Assembly (NCBI GenBank): GCA_039715055.1
Contig: JBDLID010000068.1
Location: forward strand, 1 to 15,796
Direction of reading: 5' to 3'
DNA length: 15,796 nucleotides
From: JBDLID01 sp039715055
GTDB lineage: Bacteria > Desulfobacterota > Desulfobulbia > Desulfobulbales > Desulfocapsaceae
In this document: piece after piece, positions 1 to 6,832 of the stretch
Numbering within the stretch: the first letter of the stretch is position 1
How the letters are laid out: each line of letters begins with the position of its first letter
Made by a program: the position numbers and the translations under genes
Notes under the pieces: model-generated
What the model saw: the letters and a program-made list of their open reading frames with translations, nothing else
What the model was told of the DNA's origin: nothing
Database searches by the model: none

Positions 1-1
1 T

Positions 2-1153
2 GAGCCCCCTTTTGACCTGATATCCGTGATCGTTTTTTCAAAAAATATCCTTTGCTTTATCGAGCGGCTGCAGAAGATGGCCGTTGATATCCTCAGTCGC
101 GAGGTCGGTGTCGGCACCAGCAGGAAGACCAGTCGTTTTCTCTATGGCGACCACTATTTCTGCTACTCGATCAATATCTTTGAGGGATCTTCTCAGCTTG
201 GCTATTTTGACCCACCCCTTTTCGAGATCGGAATCAACCGGGCACTGATCTATACAGCCAAGGAAGAGGTCCTCAGAAATATCCTCAGGCATGAAATAGG
301 TCATATGATTGTCCATATCCGGCAGAAGGTTAACGGTTCGGACAACTCTTGCCGGGAACTGCCTCACGGCAGTGAGTTCAGAGCATTCTGCCGGGCGCAG
401 GGCTGGGGGGATGATGTTGTCCGGGCCTCCGGCTCGGTGGAGACGATGAACGACAACAGCGCGGTCGATGTCAGGGCGGAACGGATGATCGGCAAGGTCA
501 GGAAACTGCTTCGACTGGCGGAGAGTTCCAATCACCATGAGGCTGAGCTTGCCACCGTCAAGGCCAACCAGATTCTGCTCGATTACAACCTGGCCGTATC
601 CAGTGGTGAGACAGAGGATGAAGATCGGGTCTTTTATACCCGGAGAGTGTTGACTATCAAACGGCGGACGGCAAAGTTCAAGGCGATCAGCCAGATTCTC
701 GGCACATTTTATGTGACACCAGTGAGCCACCGTGGTGTCGGCCTGACCCATCTCGAGGTGACCGGTTACCGGCCAAATGTAGAGATAGCAGGCTACGTTG
801 CCAATTTTCTTGATAAGAAGCTGGAGGGTCTGTGGCAGGGCACCCGCAAAGCACACCCCCACCTGAAAGGAATGGGTGCCAAGAATTCGTTTTTAAGAGG
901 TGTCAGCCACGGTTATGTCGACAAGATCAACCGGCTGAAAAGAGCGTTGCCGAGACCAAAACGAAATGCGGTCATGGTGGTCGAGAACAGCCTGGAGGAA
1001 ATGGCGAAAATGGTCTATCCTCACCTGTCCACCGTGTCAACCAGGGTCGTGCATGACAGGGAGTCAAACGCACTGGGTAAGGCGGCCGGAAAGAAGCTGA
1101 CCATTCACAAGCCCATTGGCACAGACAGCAGCAGACCTCTTCTCAGTGGCTGA
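2..1153 (+). CDS. Zinc metallopeptidase-like (SprT-type) N-terminus fused to DUF2786, 5' partial
   Basis: The reading frame is open from base 2, so the gene very probably starts upstream of the window. The first in-window start codon is a GTG at 26, which would give 375 residues (numbering below). An HExxH zinc-peptidase motif lies at 89-93 (HEIGH), with a further His at 114 in an HGSEF segment, the arrangement expected of SprT/WSS1-like metallopeptidases. Residues about 152-190 (KVRKLLRLAES, then HEAELAT..A..ILLDYNL) match the DUF2786 helical signature; the rest, about 200-375, is basic and matches the region that usually follows DUF2786. DUF2786 proteins are poorly characterised and often occur in accessory DNA. 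A proteolytic or nucleic-acid-associated role is inferred from the motif only. The gene converges on the NadR-type kinase 70 bp downstream. Confidence 0.8.
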   Translation, partial: EPPFDLISVIVFSKNILCFIERLQKMAVDILSREVGVGTSRKTSRFLYGDHYFCYSINIFEGSSQLGYFDPPLFEIGINRALIYTAKEEVLRNILRHEIGHMIVHIRQKVNGSDNSCRELPHGSEFRAFCRAQGWGDDVVRASGSVETMNDNSAVDVRAERMIGKVRKLLRLAESSNHHEAELATVKANQILLDYNLAVSSGETEDEDRVFYTRRVLTIKRRTAKFKAISQILGTFYVTPVSHRGVGLTHLEVTGYRPNVEIAGYVANFLDKKLEGLWQGTRKAHPHLKGMGAKNSFLRGVSHGYVDKINRLKRALPRPKRNAVMVVENSLEEMAKMVYPHLSTVSTRVVHDRESNALGKAAGKKLTIHKPIGTDSSRPLLSG

Positions 1154-1168
1154 TCTCAAATGTTCGCC

Positions 1169-1189
1169 GGGCAACATTCCTGCCCTCTT
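1169..1189 (+). terminator. Weak hairpin after the DUF2786 gene
   Basis: A 5-bp stem GGGCA/TGCCC with a 7-nt loop is followed by TCTTT, 16 bp after the stop codon at 1153. The stem is short and the T-run poor, so this is at best a weak intrinsic terminator between the convergent genes. Confidence 0.25.
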
Positions 1190-1223
1190 TGGAACCAGTA
1201 CTCACACCAACCAGCCAGCATAG

Positions 1224-1739
1224 TCAGTTATTGCCCAGCAGCCGGCGCAATGCTGCTTCACCATTTTCCAGCCGTGTTTTGCCGGTGCCGCTGACCAGTT
1301 CATACGGACGGCCCAGGCGGATCACTTCATCGAGGTGAAGTTGAAAGATCTCCTGCCGGTCGTGCGGATTCTCCCGCAACGGGTCGGGTTCCCACACCAG
1401 GTCTGGTTCGCAGAGCAGGTAGCTGTGGTCTCTTTCCTTCTCCATGCCGGCCAGAATTTTTCGAGGAACGCTGCCGAACACCTTTTCCGCCCAGATCTTA
1501 TAGTTGATCAGGTCGGTGTCAAAAATTCCCGTTGGAGTATCCGGCATCACCTGCCGCCGCTGATAGTCAAGGTGCAGCAGGCTCATTTTTTCCAGCAGCT
1601 CAAGATCGTACTCCGGTCCGTGCTCTTCAAGATAGAAGCGGGCAAACTCCAGTGCATAGGGGAGACCGAACAGTTCTCCCAGATGACGGGTGAGGGTGGA
1701 CTTGCCTGATGATTCCGCGCCGGAAATGATGATCCGCAT
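1224..1739 (-). CDS. NadR-type ribosylnicotinamide kinase (AAA/P-loop), stand-alone kinase domain
   Basis: This 171-residue protein has a P-loop at residues 7-15 (GAESSGKST), the form typical of the NadR kinase domain, then EFAR at 31-34, DTD at 74-76 and a PDLVWEPDPLR segment around 112-122, as in the NadR C-terminal domain. The family phosphorylates nicotinamide riboside with ATP to give NMN in the cytoplasm. The N-terminal HTH and adenylyltransferase parts of enterobacterial NadR are absent, so only kinase activity is expected. The frame is open upstream to 1925, but the P-loop position and the overlap with pnuC favour the ATG at 1739. The gene lies 40 bp downstream of pnuC on the same strand, supporting import-and-phosphorylate coupling. 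A related nucleoside kinase is the main alternative. Confidence 0.85.
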   Translation of the reverse strand: MRIIISGAESSGKSTLTRHLGELFGLPYALEFARFYLEEHGPEYDLELLEKMSLLHLDYQRRQVMPDTPTGIFDTDLINYKIWAEKVFGSVPRKILAGMEKERDHSYLLCEPDLVWEPDPLRENPHDRQEIFQLHLDEVIRLGRPYELVSGTGKTRLENGEAALRRLLGNN

Positions 1740-1779
1740 AAATTTTTCTTCAGGTAACTTGTGGGAACCGCTGCTCAAT

Positions 1780-2415
1780 CTACTGCTGCAATTTTTTCTT
1801 TGTACGCATGGATTTGTTCCACTGATGCCAGCCGTAGAGGCCGAGACCGAGGAAAATAGCGTACTGAGCCGAGTAGATCGGCGCCTCTTTAACCCAGTAA
1901 ATGTGGATGCCGAGCAGGTTGACAATCAGCCAGCCAACCCAGTTTTCCATCCGTTTTCGCGCCTGCAGAAACTGGGCGAAAAAGTTCAGCACGGTGGTTG
2001 TGGAGTCGCGCCAGAGCAGGGCCGGCACCGGAATCCAGCTGACCTTTTCAGCCAGTGCTGAAATACTAAAGGCCCAACCGATGACAGCCAGCCCGGCAGC
2101 GCCAACGAGGATCAGCTGCTTCCGGCGGGACATCCAGGCGGGAGAAAAGGGTGCCTCGCTATCAACGCCGTGTCGAACCCATATTACCCAGCAGTAGAGC
2201 TGAATCGGAATGTAGGCCAGATAGAGAATCCCGTCGGAGACCAGCTGCCACTGGGTGAAGGCCAGCCAGGCGGAGATGGAGGCCCACACTATCCCCAGCG
2301 GCCAGCCGAGGACATTTTGGCGTGCAATCAGAATGACCCCTGTGATGGCGCTCAGGGTGGCAATAATCTCCAGCGGTGTGGTACCGAACAGTTCAGATAA
2401 TGGGATGGCGTCCAT
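1780..2415 (-). CDS. pnuC: PnuC nicotinamide riboside transporter
   Basis: This is a 211-residue integral membrane protein, a usual length for PnuC. Family hallmarks are an N-terminal GVILIARQN..GWPLG segment (residues about 26-41), YIPIQLYCWVIW at 68-79 and the long motif around 135-168 beginning WRDSTT, continuing NFFAQFLQARKR, then ENWVGWLIVN. There are seven or so hydrophobic segments. PnuC carries nicotinamide riboside across the inner membrane by facilitated diffusion, driven by intracellular phosphorylation. The next gene on this strand encodes the matching NadR-type kinase, which strengthens nicotinamide riboside over thiamine or riboflavin as substrate. The ATG at 2415 has no clear Shine-Dalgarno sequence upstream. 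A good promoter with an overlapping palindrome lies about 130 bp upstream. Confidence 0.93.
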   Translation of the reverse strand: MDAIPLSELFGTTPLEIIATLSAITGVILIARQNVLGWPLGIVWASISAWLAFTQWQLVSDGILYLAYIPIQLYCWVIWVRHGVDSEAPFSPAWMSRRKQLILVGAAGLAVIGWAFSISALAEKVSWIPVPALLWRDSTTTVLNFFAQFLQARKRMENWVGWLIVNLLGIHIYWVKEAPIYSAQYAIFLGLGLYGWHQWNKSMRTKKKLQQ

Positions 2416-2532
2416 GATGTGAGAGGTGCTGAGTAATGGTTTTTGGGTGATGTGGCAGAGAGCTGACAGAGTGCAAGGGTATCATTTTTTCAGGCAAATC
2501 TTCCTGGCATTCGGCTACGCCTCATAAAAATG

Positions 2533-2546
2533 GTAATGAGAATTAC
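2533..2546. promoter_or_regulatory. Palindromic candidate operator overlapping the pnuC -10
   Basis: GTAAT-GAGA-ATTAC is a perfect 5-bp inverted repeat with a 4-bp centre. It covers five of the six -10 bases and extends into the expected transcription start, where a repressor would block polymerase. The core resembles Fur-type sites (AATGAGAATT), but NAD-related regulators cannot be excluded from sequence alone. Confidence 0.4.
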
Positions 2547-2569
2547 AAAATTAGAGGCATAGTCGTCAA
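2542..2569 (-). promoter_or_regulatory. Sigma-70-like promoter of pnuC and the kinase gene
   Basis: On the minus strand a TTGACG -35 (2564-2569) is followed after 16 bp by a TGTAAT -10 (2542-2547), each five of six matches to consensus. It points at pnuC and implies a leader of roughly 120 nt. Confidence 0.6.
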
Positions 2570-2778
2570 GGGTTTTCCGGAGTATCAAAAGGAATTGCTA
2601 CTCTTTGTTGTCCCCGTTTTATCTCCGGGCAACCCATAAAAAAACACCGTTGCAGCGGAGCAGTCCGTTTGCTAAATTGATATGGGAATGTGGAGCTATC
2701 TGGTGATAATCACAAAAAATCTATAGATCCATCGTCGCATATTATTTTCAGGCCGATTAAATTTTGAGAGGTACGGTT

Positions 2779-3747
2779 ATGAACACCGGTGAGTCCGGCA
2801 GCTATGAAGCGCTGCCGCTGGAAGAGTGGAATGCGGATATGCAGGCAGCGGTGGGGGATATCCGCCGGATCGGCCTGGAAGTCCTGAAGGAACACGGCGC
2901 AGCCGGCGAGAAGGCGCTGGAGGTTTCCAAACAGTGGAAGCTTGCGGAACGACAGGCCGATGAACACGAGGCGCTGCTCCGTCTGATTGAAGCAAGCCGC
3001 CTTATGGTTGAGAAGATCGATGGCGCCATGCGGAGTATGGCACCCGACGTGATGGAGACGGCCGCCCGGACCATTGAGCAGAACCTGGCCGACATCGAAG
3101 AATCGTTTCTGGTGATCCGCCACGCTTCACTGGACCTGTTGCGCTGGACGAGGCGTGCCGGACGAATTGAGGGAAGCCCGCTGCCCGGTGAATATCGGGC
3201 AAGCTATGCCAGGCTTATCTCCTATGCCCCGATATTCAAACCGCGCCTTGAAGCATTTCAACATGAGTTGCTGGAATTGTCGCGCCAGCCCGGAGCTGAG
3301 TCTGCGGCACCACGGCTCCTCTCGGCGATCACCCGCTATAATGCGGTGTTGGACTCGGCAAGGAGGTTTGTCCAGGCCATTGTCGACCCGCCGCTGGAGC
3401 TGGTGTTTCAGGAAACCAACCTGTTCCTCGATGACTGGCAGAACTGTTCCGTTGGTGATCGGAGCGCGATGGCGTCGAGGCTGAACGACTGCTGTCAGCT
3501 CCTCCTCTATGACAAAACGGAATTTGACCGGCGCACTGAAAAGGTCCGGCCGCGGCTGGCTGATGGAATCGATGCCTCGATGTACTCAATGGCCATTGAT
3601 AAGGGTCGGATCCTTTTTTCAGTTGATGAAGATCCCGTCTTTGAACAGTTGACCGTCACCCTCTACCGACTGGTGGATGAAGAAAAGTTTGCTGATGCCT
3701 GTGAAGTCGTTTTCCAGGTTCTCTATACCGATTTTGACCCGAGGTGA
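2779..3747 (+). CDS. Unknown helical protein, 322 residues, first gene of a coupled pair
   Basis: I do not recognise this protein. The ATG at 2779 is preceded by GAGAGG with a 7-nt spacer, so it is preferred over the TTG at 2764. The sequence is soluble, without signal peptide or membrane segment, and almost entirely helical by composition. Residues about 15-115 form a charged, heptad-rich stretch likely to be coiled coil. A second helical block covers about 140-255. The C-terminal 70 residues differ: they contain a strand-like KGRILFSVDEDPVF segment followed by helices ending in VFQVLYTDF. The stop overlaps the Shine-Dalgarno sequence of the next gene, which starts 4 bases after the stop, so the two are probably translationally coupled and their products may interact. 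There are no catalytic motifs I can name. Confidence 0.75.
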   Translation: MNTGESGSYEALPLEEWNADMQAAVGDIRRIGLEVLKEHGAAGEKALEVSKQWKLAERQADEHEALLRLIEASRLMVEKIDGAMRSMAPDVMETAARTIEQNLADIEESFLVIRHASLDLLRWTRRAGRIEGSPLPGEYRASYARLISYAPIFKPRLEAFQHELLELSRQPGAESAAPRLLSAITRYNAVLDSARRFVQAIVDPPLELVFQETNLFLDDWQNCSVGDRSAMASRLNDCCQLLLYDKTEFDRRTEKVRPRLADGIDASMYSMAIDKGRILFSVDEDPVFEQLTVTLYRLVDEEKFADACEVVFQVLYTDFDPR

Positions 3748-3750
3748 ACC

Positions 3751-4086
3751 ATGGCTGATTTGAAACCCATGCTGGATGAATACGGCATTATTTACGAAGC
3801 GCTGAAAAAGCTGCCGGATAACAAACTGAAGGTGGAGTTCCTGGAATCGCTGGCAGAGCTTGAAGATAACAGTTGTCACCGGACGAGGAGCTTTCCGAAA
3901 ACGAGACTGCACCGGGTGAGCGGAGTTAAACAGACCATCTACCGCGCCGACATCAACAAGGTTTCGGGCTGGCGCATCCACCTTCAATACGACCGGGGCA
4001 ACATTGTCCTCAAGGATGTCATTGAAGGTCGCCGCCACGACGACACGCTCAAGATTATCAAAACCAAGAAAGGGCGTTATTCCTAG
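3751..4086 (+). CDS. Small protein with RelE/ParE-like C-terminal segment, 111 residues
   Basis: The ATG at 3751 has GAGGTG (3741-3746) just upstream, overlapping the stop of the preceding gene. Residues about 1-38 are helical and charged. Residues about 58-110 look like the alternating strands of the RelE/ParE/HigB fold: TIYRADI, then SGWRIHLQY, then NIVLKDVIEG, followed by RRHDD and a basic tail ending KTKKGRY. In that superfamily such Arg, His and Lys residues contact RNA or form the active site, so a toxin-like or RNA-binding role is possible. A classical small antitoxin is not adjacent; the only partner is the 322-residue helical protein. The fold assignment is by eye and tentative. The gene converges on the hybrid kinase with a 5-bp gap. 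Confidence 0.7.
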   Translation: MADLKPMLDEYGIIYEALKKLPDNKLKVEFLESLAELEDNSCHRTRSFPKTRLHRVSGVKQTIYRADINKVSGWRIHLQYDRGNIVLKDVIEGRRHDDTLKIIKTKKGRYS

Positions 4087-4091
4087 CAGTC

Positions 4092-6158
4092 CTATTTTTT
4101 ATCCAGCAGCTTGCGGATGGCTCCGGACAGTTCATTGCGAATGACCGGTTTGATGATGTACTTGTCGATCCCCATGGCGCGGCATCTTGCTTTTGAAAGA
4201 ACATTGCTGTAGCCCGTACAGAGGATGATGGGAAAGTTCGGCCGGACCGCTTTTACCGCAAGAGCCAGCTCTGCCCCTGACAGTTCCGGCATGGCCTGGT
4301 CGGTGACGAGCAGGTCAAATTGATCCGGGTCGGACTGGAACATTTCCAGGGCCTCTTTGCTGTCTATTGTTGCGCTGACACGGTAACCCAGTTTCTCCAG
4401 TTGTCTTTTGGTGACACGCACAAGAAATTCTTCATCATCGACAACGAGGATGTGGCCATTACCGGATTGAAGCCTGGAGCGTCTGGGCCGTTTTTCTTCA
4501 GCTTTCTCCCTTTCATCGAGCGCCGGAATGTAAACCACAAAGGTGCTTCCATCTCCCGGCTCACTCTCCACCTTGATAAAGCCCTGTGCCTCCTGGATAA
4601 TTCCATGGATGACGGCGAGTCCGAGGCCGGTACCGGTTTCAGCGGTTTGGGTGGTGAAGTAGGGGTCAAAGATCCGATCAATGTCATCGGGATTGATGCC
4701 GCAACCGGTGTCTTTTACCGTCAGGGCAACATAGGAGCCGGAAGTTTTCCGGGCCTCCCTGGCGTCCAGTTTCAATCGTTTCAGGCTGACGGTGAGCGTG
4801 CCTTTTTCATTGTCCATGGCATGCAGCCCGTTGGTGCAGAGGTTGATCACCACCTGGTGGATGTTGGTGGGGTCTGCCATAATCATTCCGCAATCCGGAT
4901 CGATATCCTCCTCTATTTTAATGGTGGTCGGCAGGGTTGCCCGCAGCAGGTTCATGGCCTCTTTGACGATGGGTTCCGGCTGAACCGGTCGTTTGATGAT
5001 TTTTTTCTTTTGACTGAAGGTCAGAATCTGGCCAATGAGCTTTGAGGCACGCTCGCCGGCAGCCAGGATTTCTGTAATGTCCTGCCCGACAGGGCTGCCT
5101 TCCGAGACTTCGTCCTGGATAAGCCCTGCATAGGCCATGATCCCGGATAGGATATTATTAAAATCATGGGCGATCCCCCCGGCCAGGGTCCCTATGGCCT
5201 CCATTTTCTGGGACTGTCTGTACTGATCCTCCAGCCGTTCCTGCACCTGCTTCTGCCTCTCCTCGCGCAGCATACCACTGAGTACGGGAGCAACCTGGTC
5301 GGCTACGCCTTCCAGCAGAGCCTGTTCCCTGAACCCGTATCCTCCCTCTCTGTTAGCAAGGACCATTTGGCCAATCAGCTGCTGACGGTGAATAATGGGT
5401 ACGGCGATACTGTTTTTCAGGGAGACATGGCCTTTGGGAAGCCTCAGCCCTTCATTGGCCACAACCGTTTTTCCCTGCTCCAGAGATTTTCCCCAGATCC
5501 CTCCCCATACTGACGGGGGAAAGACGATACTCTTGTCCTCGATCTGGCACTGGTCCCAGATGTTTCTGGTCATGGACGGACAGACAAGTTCGCCGAATTC
5601 ATTTATGTAGCCGATATAGCCAAACTCACTGTCGAGGTTTTCCATGACCAGGTCGAGAACTTCGCTGTAAACCACACTTTTGGAGGAGGTGAGGAGGATG
5701 TTGGCAATCTGGTTGTTGAAGGTGATGATTTTTTTCTGGTATGCCTGGGTCTCCCTGGTGCGCTCTTTCTCTTTGAGCAGCCTGACAAGGTGCGGGAAGA
5801 GTGTTTCGGTGCTGATGATACCGTCAAGTTTGCCCTCGATGCCAACAGCAATAACATATTGCAGCCGCTGTTCAGTGATGAGGCGGAAGATCTGCCAGTG
5901 GTCCATCTCCGAGGTTATAATGACCGGAGACTGGCTCATGACCTGATCAATGGACACCGTGGTCGGGTTCTGGCCGCTGCGGTAGAACAGAAGGGCGTCC
6001 CGTTCACTGAAGATACCGATGGGTTTGTTTTCCCGGGCAACAACAAGGGCGGTGACACCCTGTGTTTCCATGAGAGAGAGACCTTCCTGGACCGGGGACT
6101 CAGGGGCTATGGTGACAGCGGTGGAGTTCAGGATTTCGGTCAGGGCAGGCAGGGTCAT
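4092..6158 (-). CDS. Hybrid sensor histidine kinase, CBS-CBS-GAF-HisKA-HATPase-REC
   Basis: Numbering here is from a TTG at 6164 (690 residues). The ATG at 6158, two codons in, is equally plausible; neither has a clear Shine-Dalgarno sequence. Two CBS repeats cover about 5-125 and may bind adenine nucleotides. A GAF domain covers about 150-300. HisKA has the phosphoacceptor His333 in IAHDFNN, the NtrB-like form. The ATPase domain has the N-box with Asn445, a DTGCGI G1 box (485-490), an FDPYFTT F-box and GTGLGL (511-516). The C-terminal receiver has the acidic pair 576-577, phosphoacceptor Asp622, Thr650 and Lys672. There is no membrane segment, so it should sense a cytoplasmic signal and pass phosphate to a separate partner; no cognate regulator is adjacent. 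The N-box has Gly at 446 where Ala is commoner, which probably does not matter. Confidence 0.93.
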   Translation of the reverse strand: MTLPALTEILNSTAVTIAPESPVQEGLSLMETQGVTALVVARENKPIGIFSERDALLFYRSGQNPTTVSIDQVMSQSPVIITSEMDHWQIFRLITEQRLQYVIAVGIEGKLDGIISTETLFPHLVRLLKEKERTRETQAYQKKIITFNNQIANILLTSSKSVVYSEVLDLVMENLDSEFGYIGYINEFGELVCPSMTRNIWDQCQIEDKSIVFPPSVWGGIWGKSLEQGKTVVANEGLRLPKGHVSLKNSIAVPIIHRQQLIGQMVLANREGGYGFREQALLEGVADQVAPVLSGMLREERQKQVQERLEDQYRQSQKMEAIGTLAGGIAHDFNNILSGIMAYAGLIQDEVSEGSPVGQDITEILAAGERASKLIGQILTFSQKKKIIKRPVQPEPIVKEAMNLLRATLPTTIKIEEDIDPDCGMIMADPTNIHQVVINLCTNGLHAMDNEKGTLTVSLKRLKLDAREARKTSGSYVALTVKDTGCGINPDDIDRIFDPYFTTQTAETGTGLGLAVIHGIIQEAQGFIKVESEPGDGSTFVVYIPALDEREKAEEKRPRRSRLQSGNGHILVVDDEEFLVRVTKRQLEKLGYRVSATIDSKEALEMFQSDPDQFDLLVTDQAMPELSGAELALAVKAVRPNFPIILCTGYSNVLSKARCRAMGIDKYIIKPVIRNELSGAIRKLLDKK

Positions 6159-6253
6159 AGGCAAGAGAAAAGTGCAACGCTGTTTTCTTGGGAAGGCGTC
6201 AAGTGCGGATAAACAATCCGGTCACACTGGCCCATAAAAGGAGTTCAATGTTT

Positions 6254-6282
6254 ATCTTATGTTCTAAAAATTCTTATTACAA
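6254..6282 (-). promoter_or_regulatory. Weak promoter candidate for the hybrid kinase gene
   Basis: On the minus strand TTGTAA (6277-6282) and TAAGAT (6254-6259) are separated by 17 bp, each matching consensus at four of six positions. The leader would be about 90 nt. The element touches the edge of the repeat at 6284. Confidence 0.3.
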
Positions 6283-6283
6283 G

Positions 6284-6425
6284 GTAACTGTTCAGCTGCA
6301 CTTCATCTTCGTCCATTTCGGAGTCTGCGCTTACCTGGTCTTCTCACATAGCACAAGTATGCTTCGAATCCCTAAATGAATGAATTTGAAGCACATCCGG
6401 AGTCTACGCTTACCTGAACAGTTAC
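6284..6425. repeat. Repeat element with 12-bp inverted ends and internal 19-bp direct repeats
   Basis: GTAACTGTTCAG (6284-6295) and its exact reverse complement CTGAACAGTTAC (6414-6425) bound a 142-bp segment. Inside, cggagtctgcgcttacctg (6319-6337) recurs at 6398-6416 with one mismatch (g to a at the ninth base), the second copy overlapping the right inverted end by three bases. A further imperfect hairpin joins GCTTCGAAT (6361-6369) and ATTTGAAGC (6384-6392). A shorter copy of the repeat core, gcgcttacctg, sits at 6760-6770. The layout fits a MITE- or REP-like dispersed element or the remnant of one. No transposase is present. Confidence 0.6.
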
Positions 6426-6611
6426 ATCAGATGTTTTTTTTGAAGTTTTTAGCTTTTGGCTGAATAGATACATTATAAGGAGCAAAACCTTTGGTGTGAA
6501 GGGTCTGCTTCTCGGCCGGTTCAGCTGATATTTGAAAAAAATGTATCATTTCAAGCTTTCCGCCAAAAATTGATCTCTTTTTCTTGACTCAGTCCTGCAG
6601 GAATGGTAATG

Positions 6612-6740
6612 ACCCCTTCATCCTGAAGGGATAAGAGGGCCGGCCGTCCGGTAAGCTCTTGAAAGGTCCCGATTCTCACATCTTTATGATGTTTTATATA
6701 AAAAGGCCCAGGGAGGAGACTCCCCGGGCCTTATTTTTTT
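6612..6740 (+). ncRNA. Candidate structured small RNA ending in an intrinsic terminator
   Basis: No plus-strand gene ends here, yet a strong plus-oriented terminator does. Upstream of it lie two further stable hairpins: CCCTTCA/TGAAGGG with a 3-nt loop (6614-6630), and AAGAG/CTCTT (6633-6637 with 6656-6660) enclosing CCGG/CCGG. A possible promoter has TTGACT at 6584-6589 and GGTAAT at 6605-6610, with a short 15-bp spacer. The 5' end is therefore a guess. The alternative is that the terminator serves only the minus-strand nik operon and the rest is spacer. Confidence 0.3.
6703..6740. terminator. Strong, probably bidirectional intrinsic terminator
   Basis: A 12-bp stem with one mismatch joins aaggcccaggga (6703-6714) and tccccgggcctt (6721-6732) across a 6-nt loop. 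It is followed on the plus strand by ATTTTTTT, and on the minus strand by T-rich sequence reading TTTATATAAAA. In the minus direction it lies about 100 bp after the nikQ stop and should end the nik operon. Confidence 0.8.
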
Positions 6741-6832
6741 GCCGTCTTTCTGGCGGACAGCGCTTACCTGTTCGATATTCTGTGGTTCGCTTTTTAAACC
6801 GGCTGCATTAGCCTGCCGGTATTGCAGGATTT

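Larger units (their letters stand above)
2416..2778. other. Divergent intergenic region, pnuC and the 322-residue gene
   Basis: This 363-bp gap separates divergent transcripts. It holds the pnuC promoter and palindrome described separately. On the plus side the only clear signal is the Shine-Dalgarno sequence (GAGAGG, 2766-2771) of the following gene; I could not identify a convincing plus-strand promoter. I see no recognisable riboswitch core and no small gene. Confidence 0.6.
6165..6832. other. 668-bp gene-free region between hybrid kinase and nikQ
   Basis: I find no convincing protein gene here. It holds, in order, a weak promoter candidate for the kinase, a repeat element bounded by 12-bp inverted repeats, an AT-rich stretch with several T-runs (about 6420-6590), a candidate small RNA with a strong terminator, and a last degenerate repeat copy just beyond the terminator. 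This is unusually long for an otherwise compact window. Confidence 0.6.

Noticed and set aside
38..862. Long minus-strand open frame of 274 codons.
   Set aside because: It is antisense to the DUF2786/metallopeptidase gene, whose motifs are clear. The minus-strand product shows no domain signature.
2570..2700. Possible riboswitch or terminator near TTGTCCC and GGGCAA.
   Set aside because: The arms pair imperfectly over only six bases with a long loop and no known aptamer core.
4320..5045. Plus-strand open frame of 241 codons inside the hybrid kinase gene.
   Set aside because: It is antisense to the conserved kinase core and receiver; no start signal or domain supports it.
6551..6679. A 42-codon minus-strand frame starting at GTG 6679 with protein-like composition (GTFQELTGRPALLSL, later VITIPAGLSQEKE).
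   Set aside because: There is no Shine-Dalgarno sequence, it begins directly downstream of a terminator on its own strand, no family is recognised, and an open frame of this length is expected by chance. It could be a remnant of a lost gene but is not callable.
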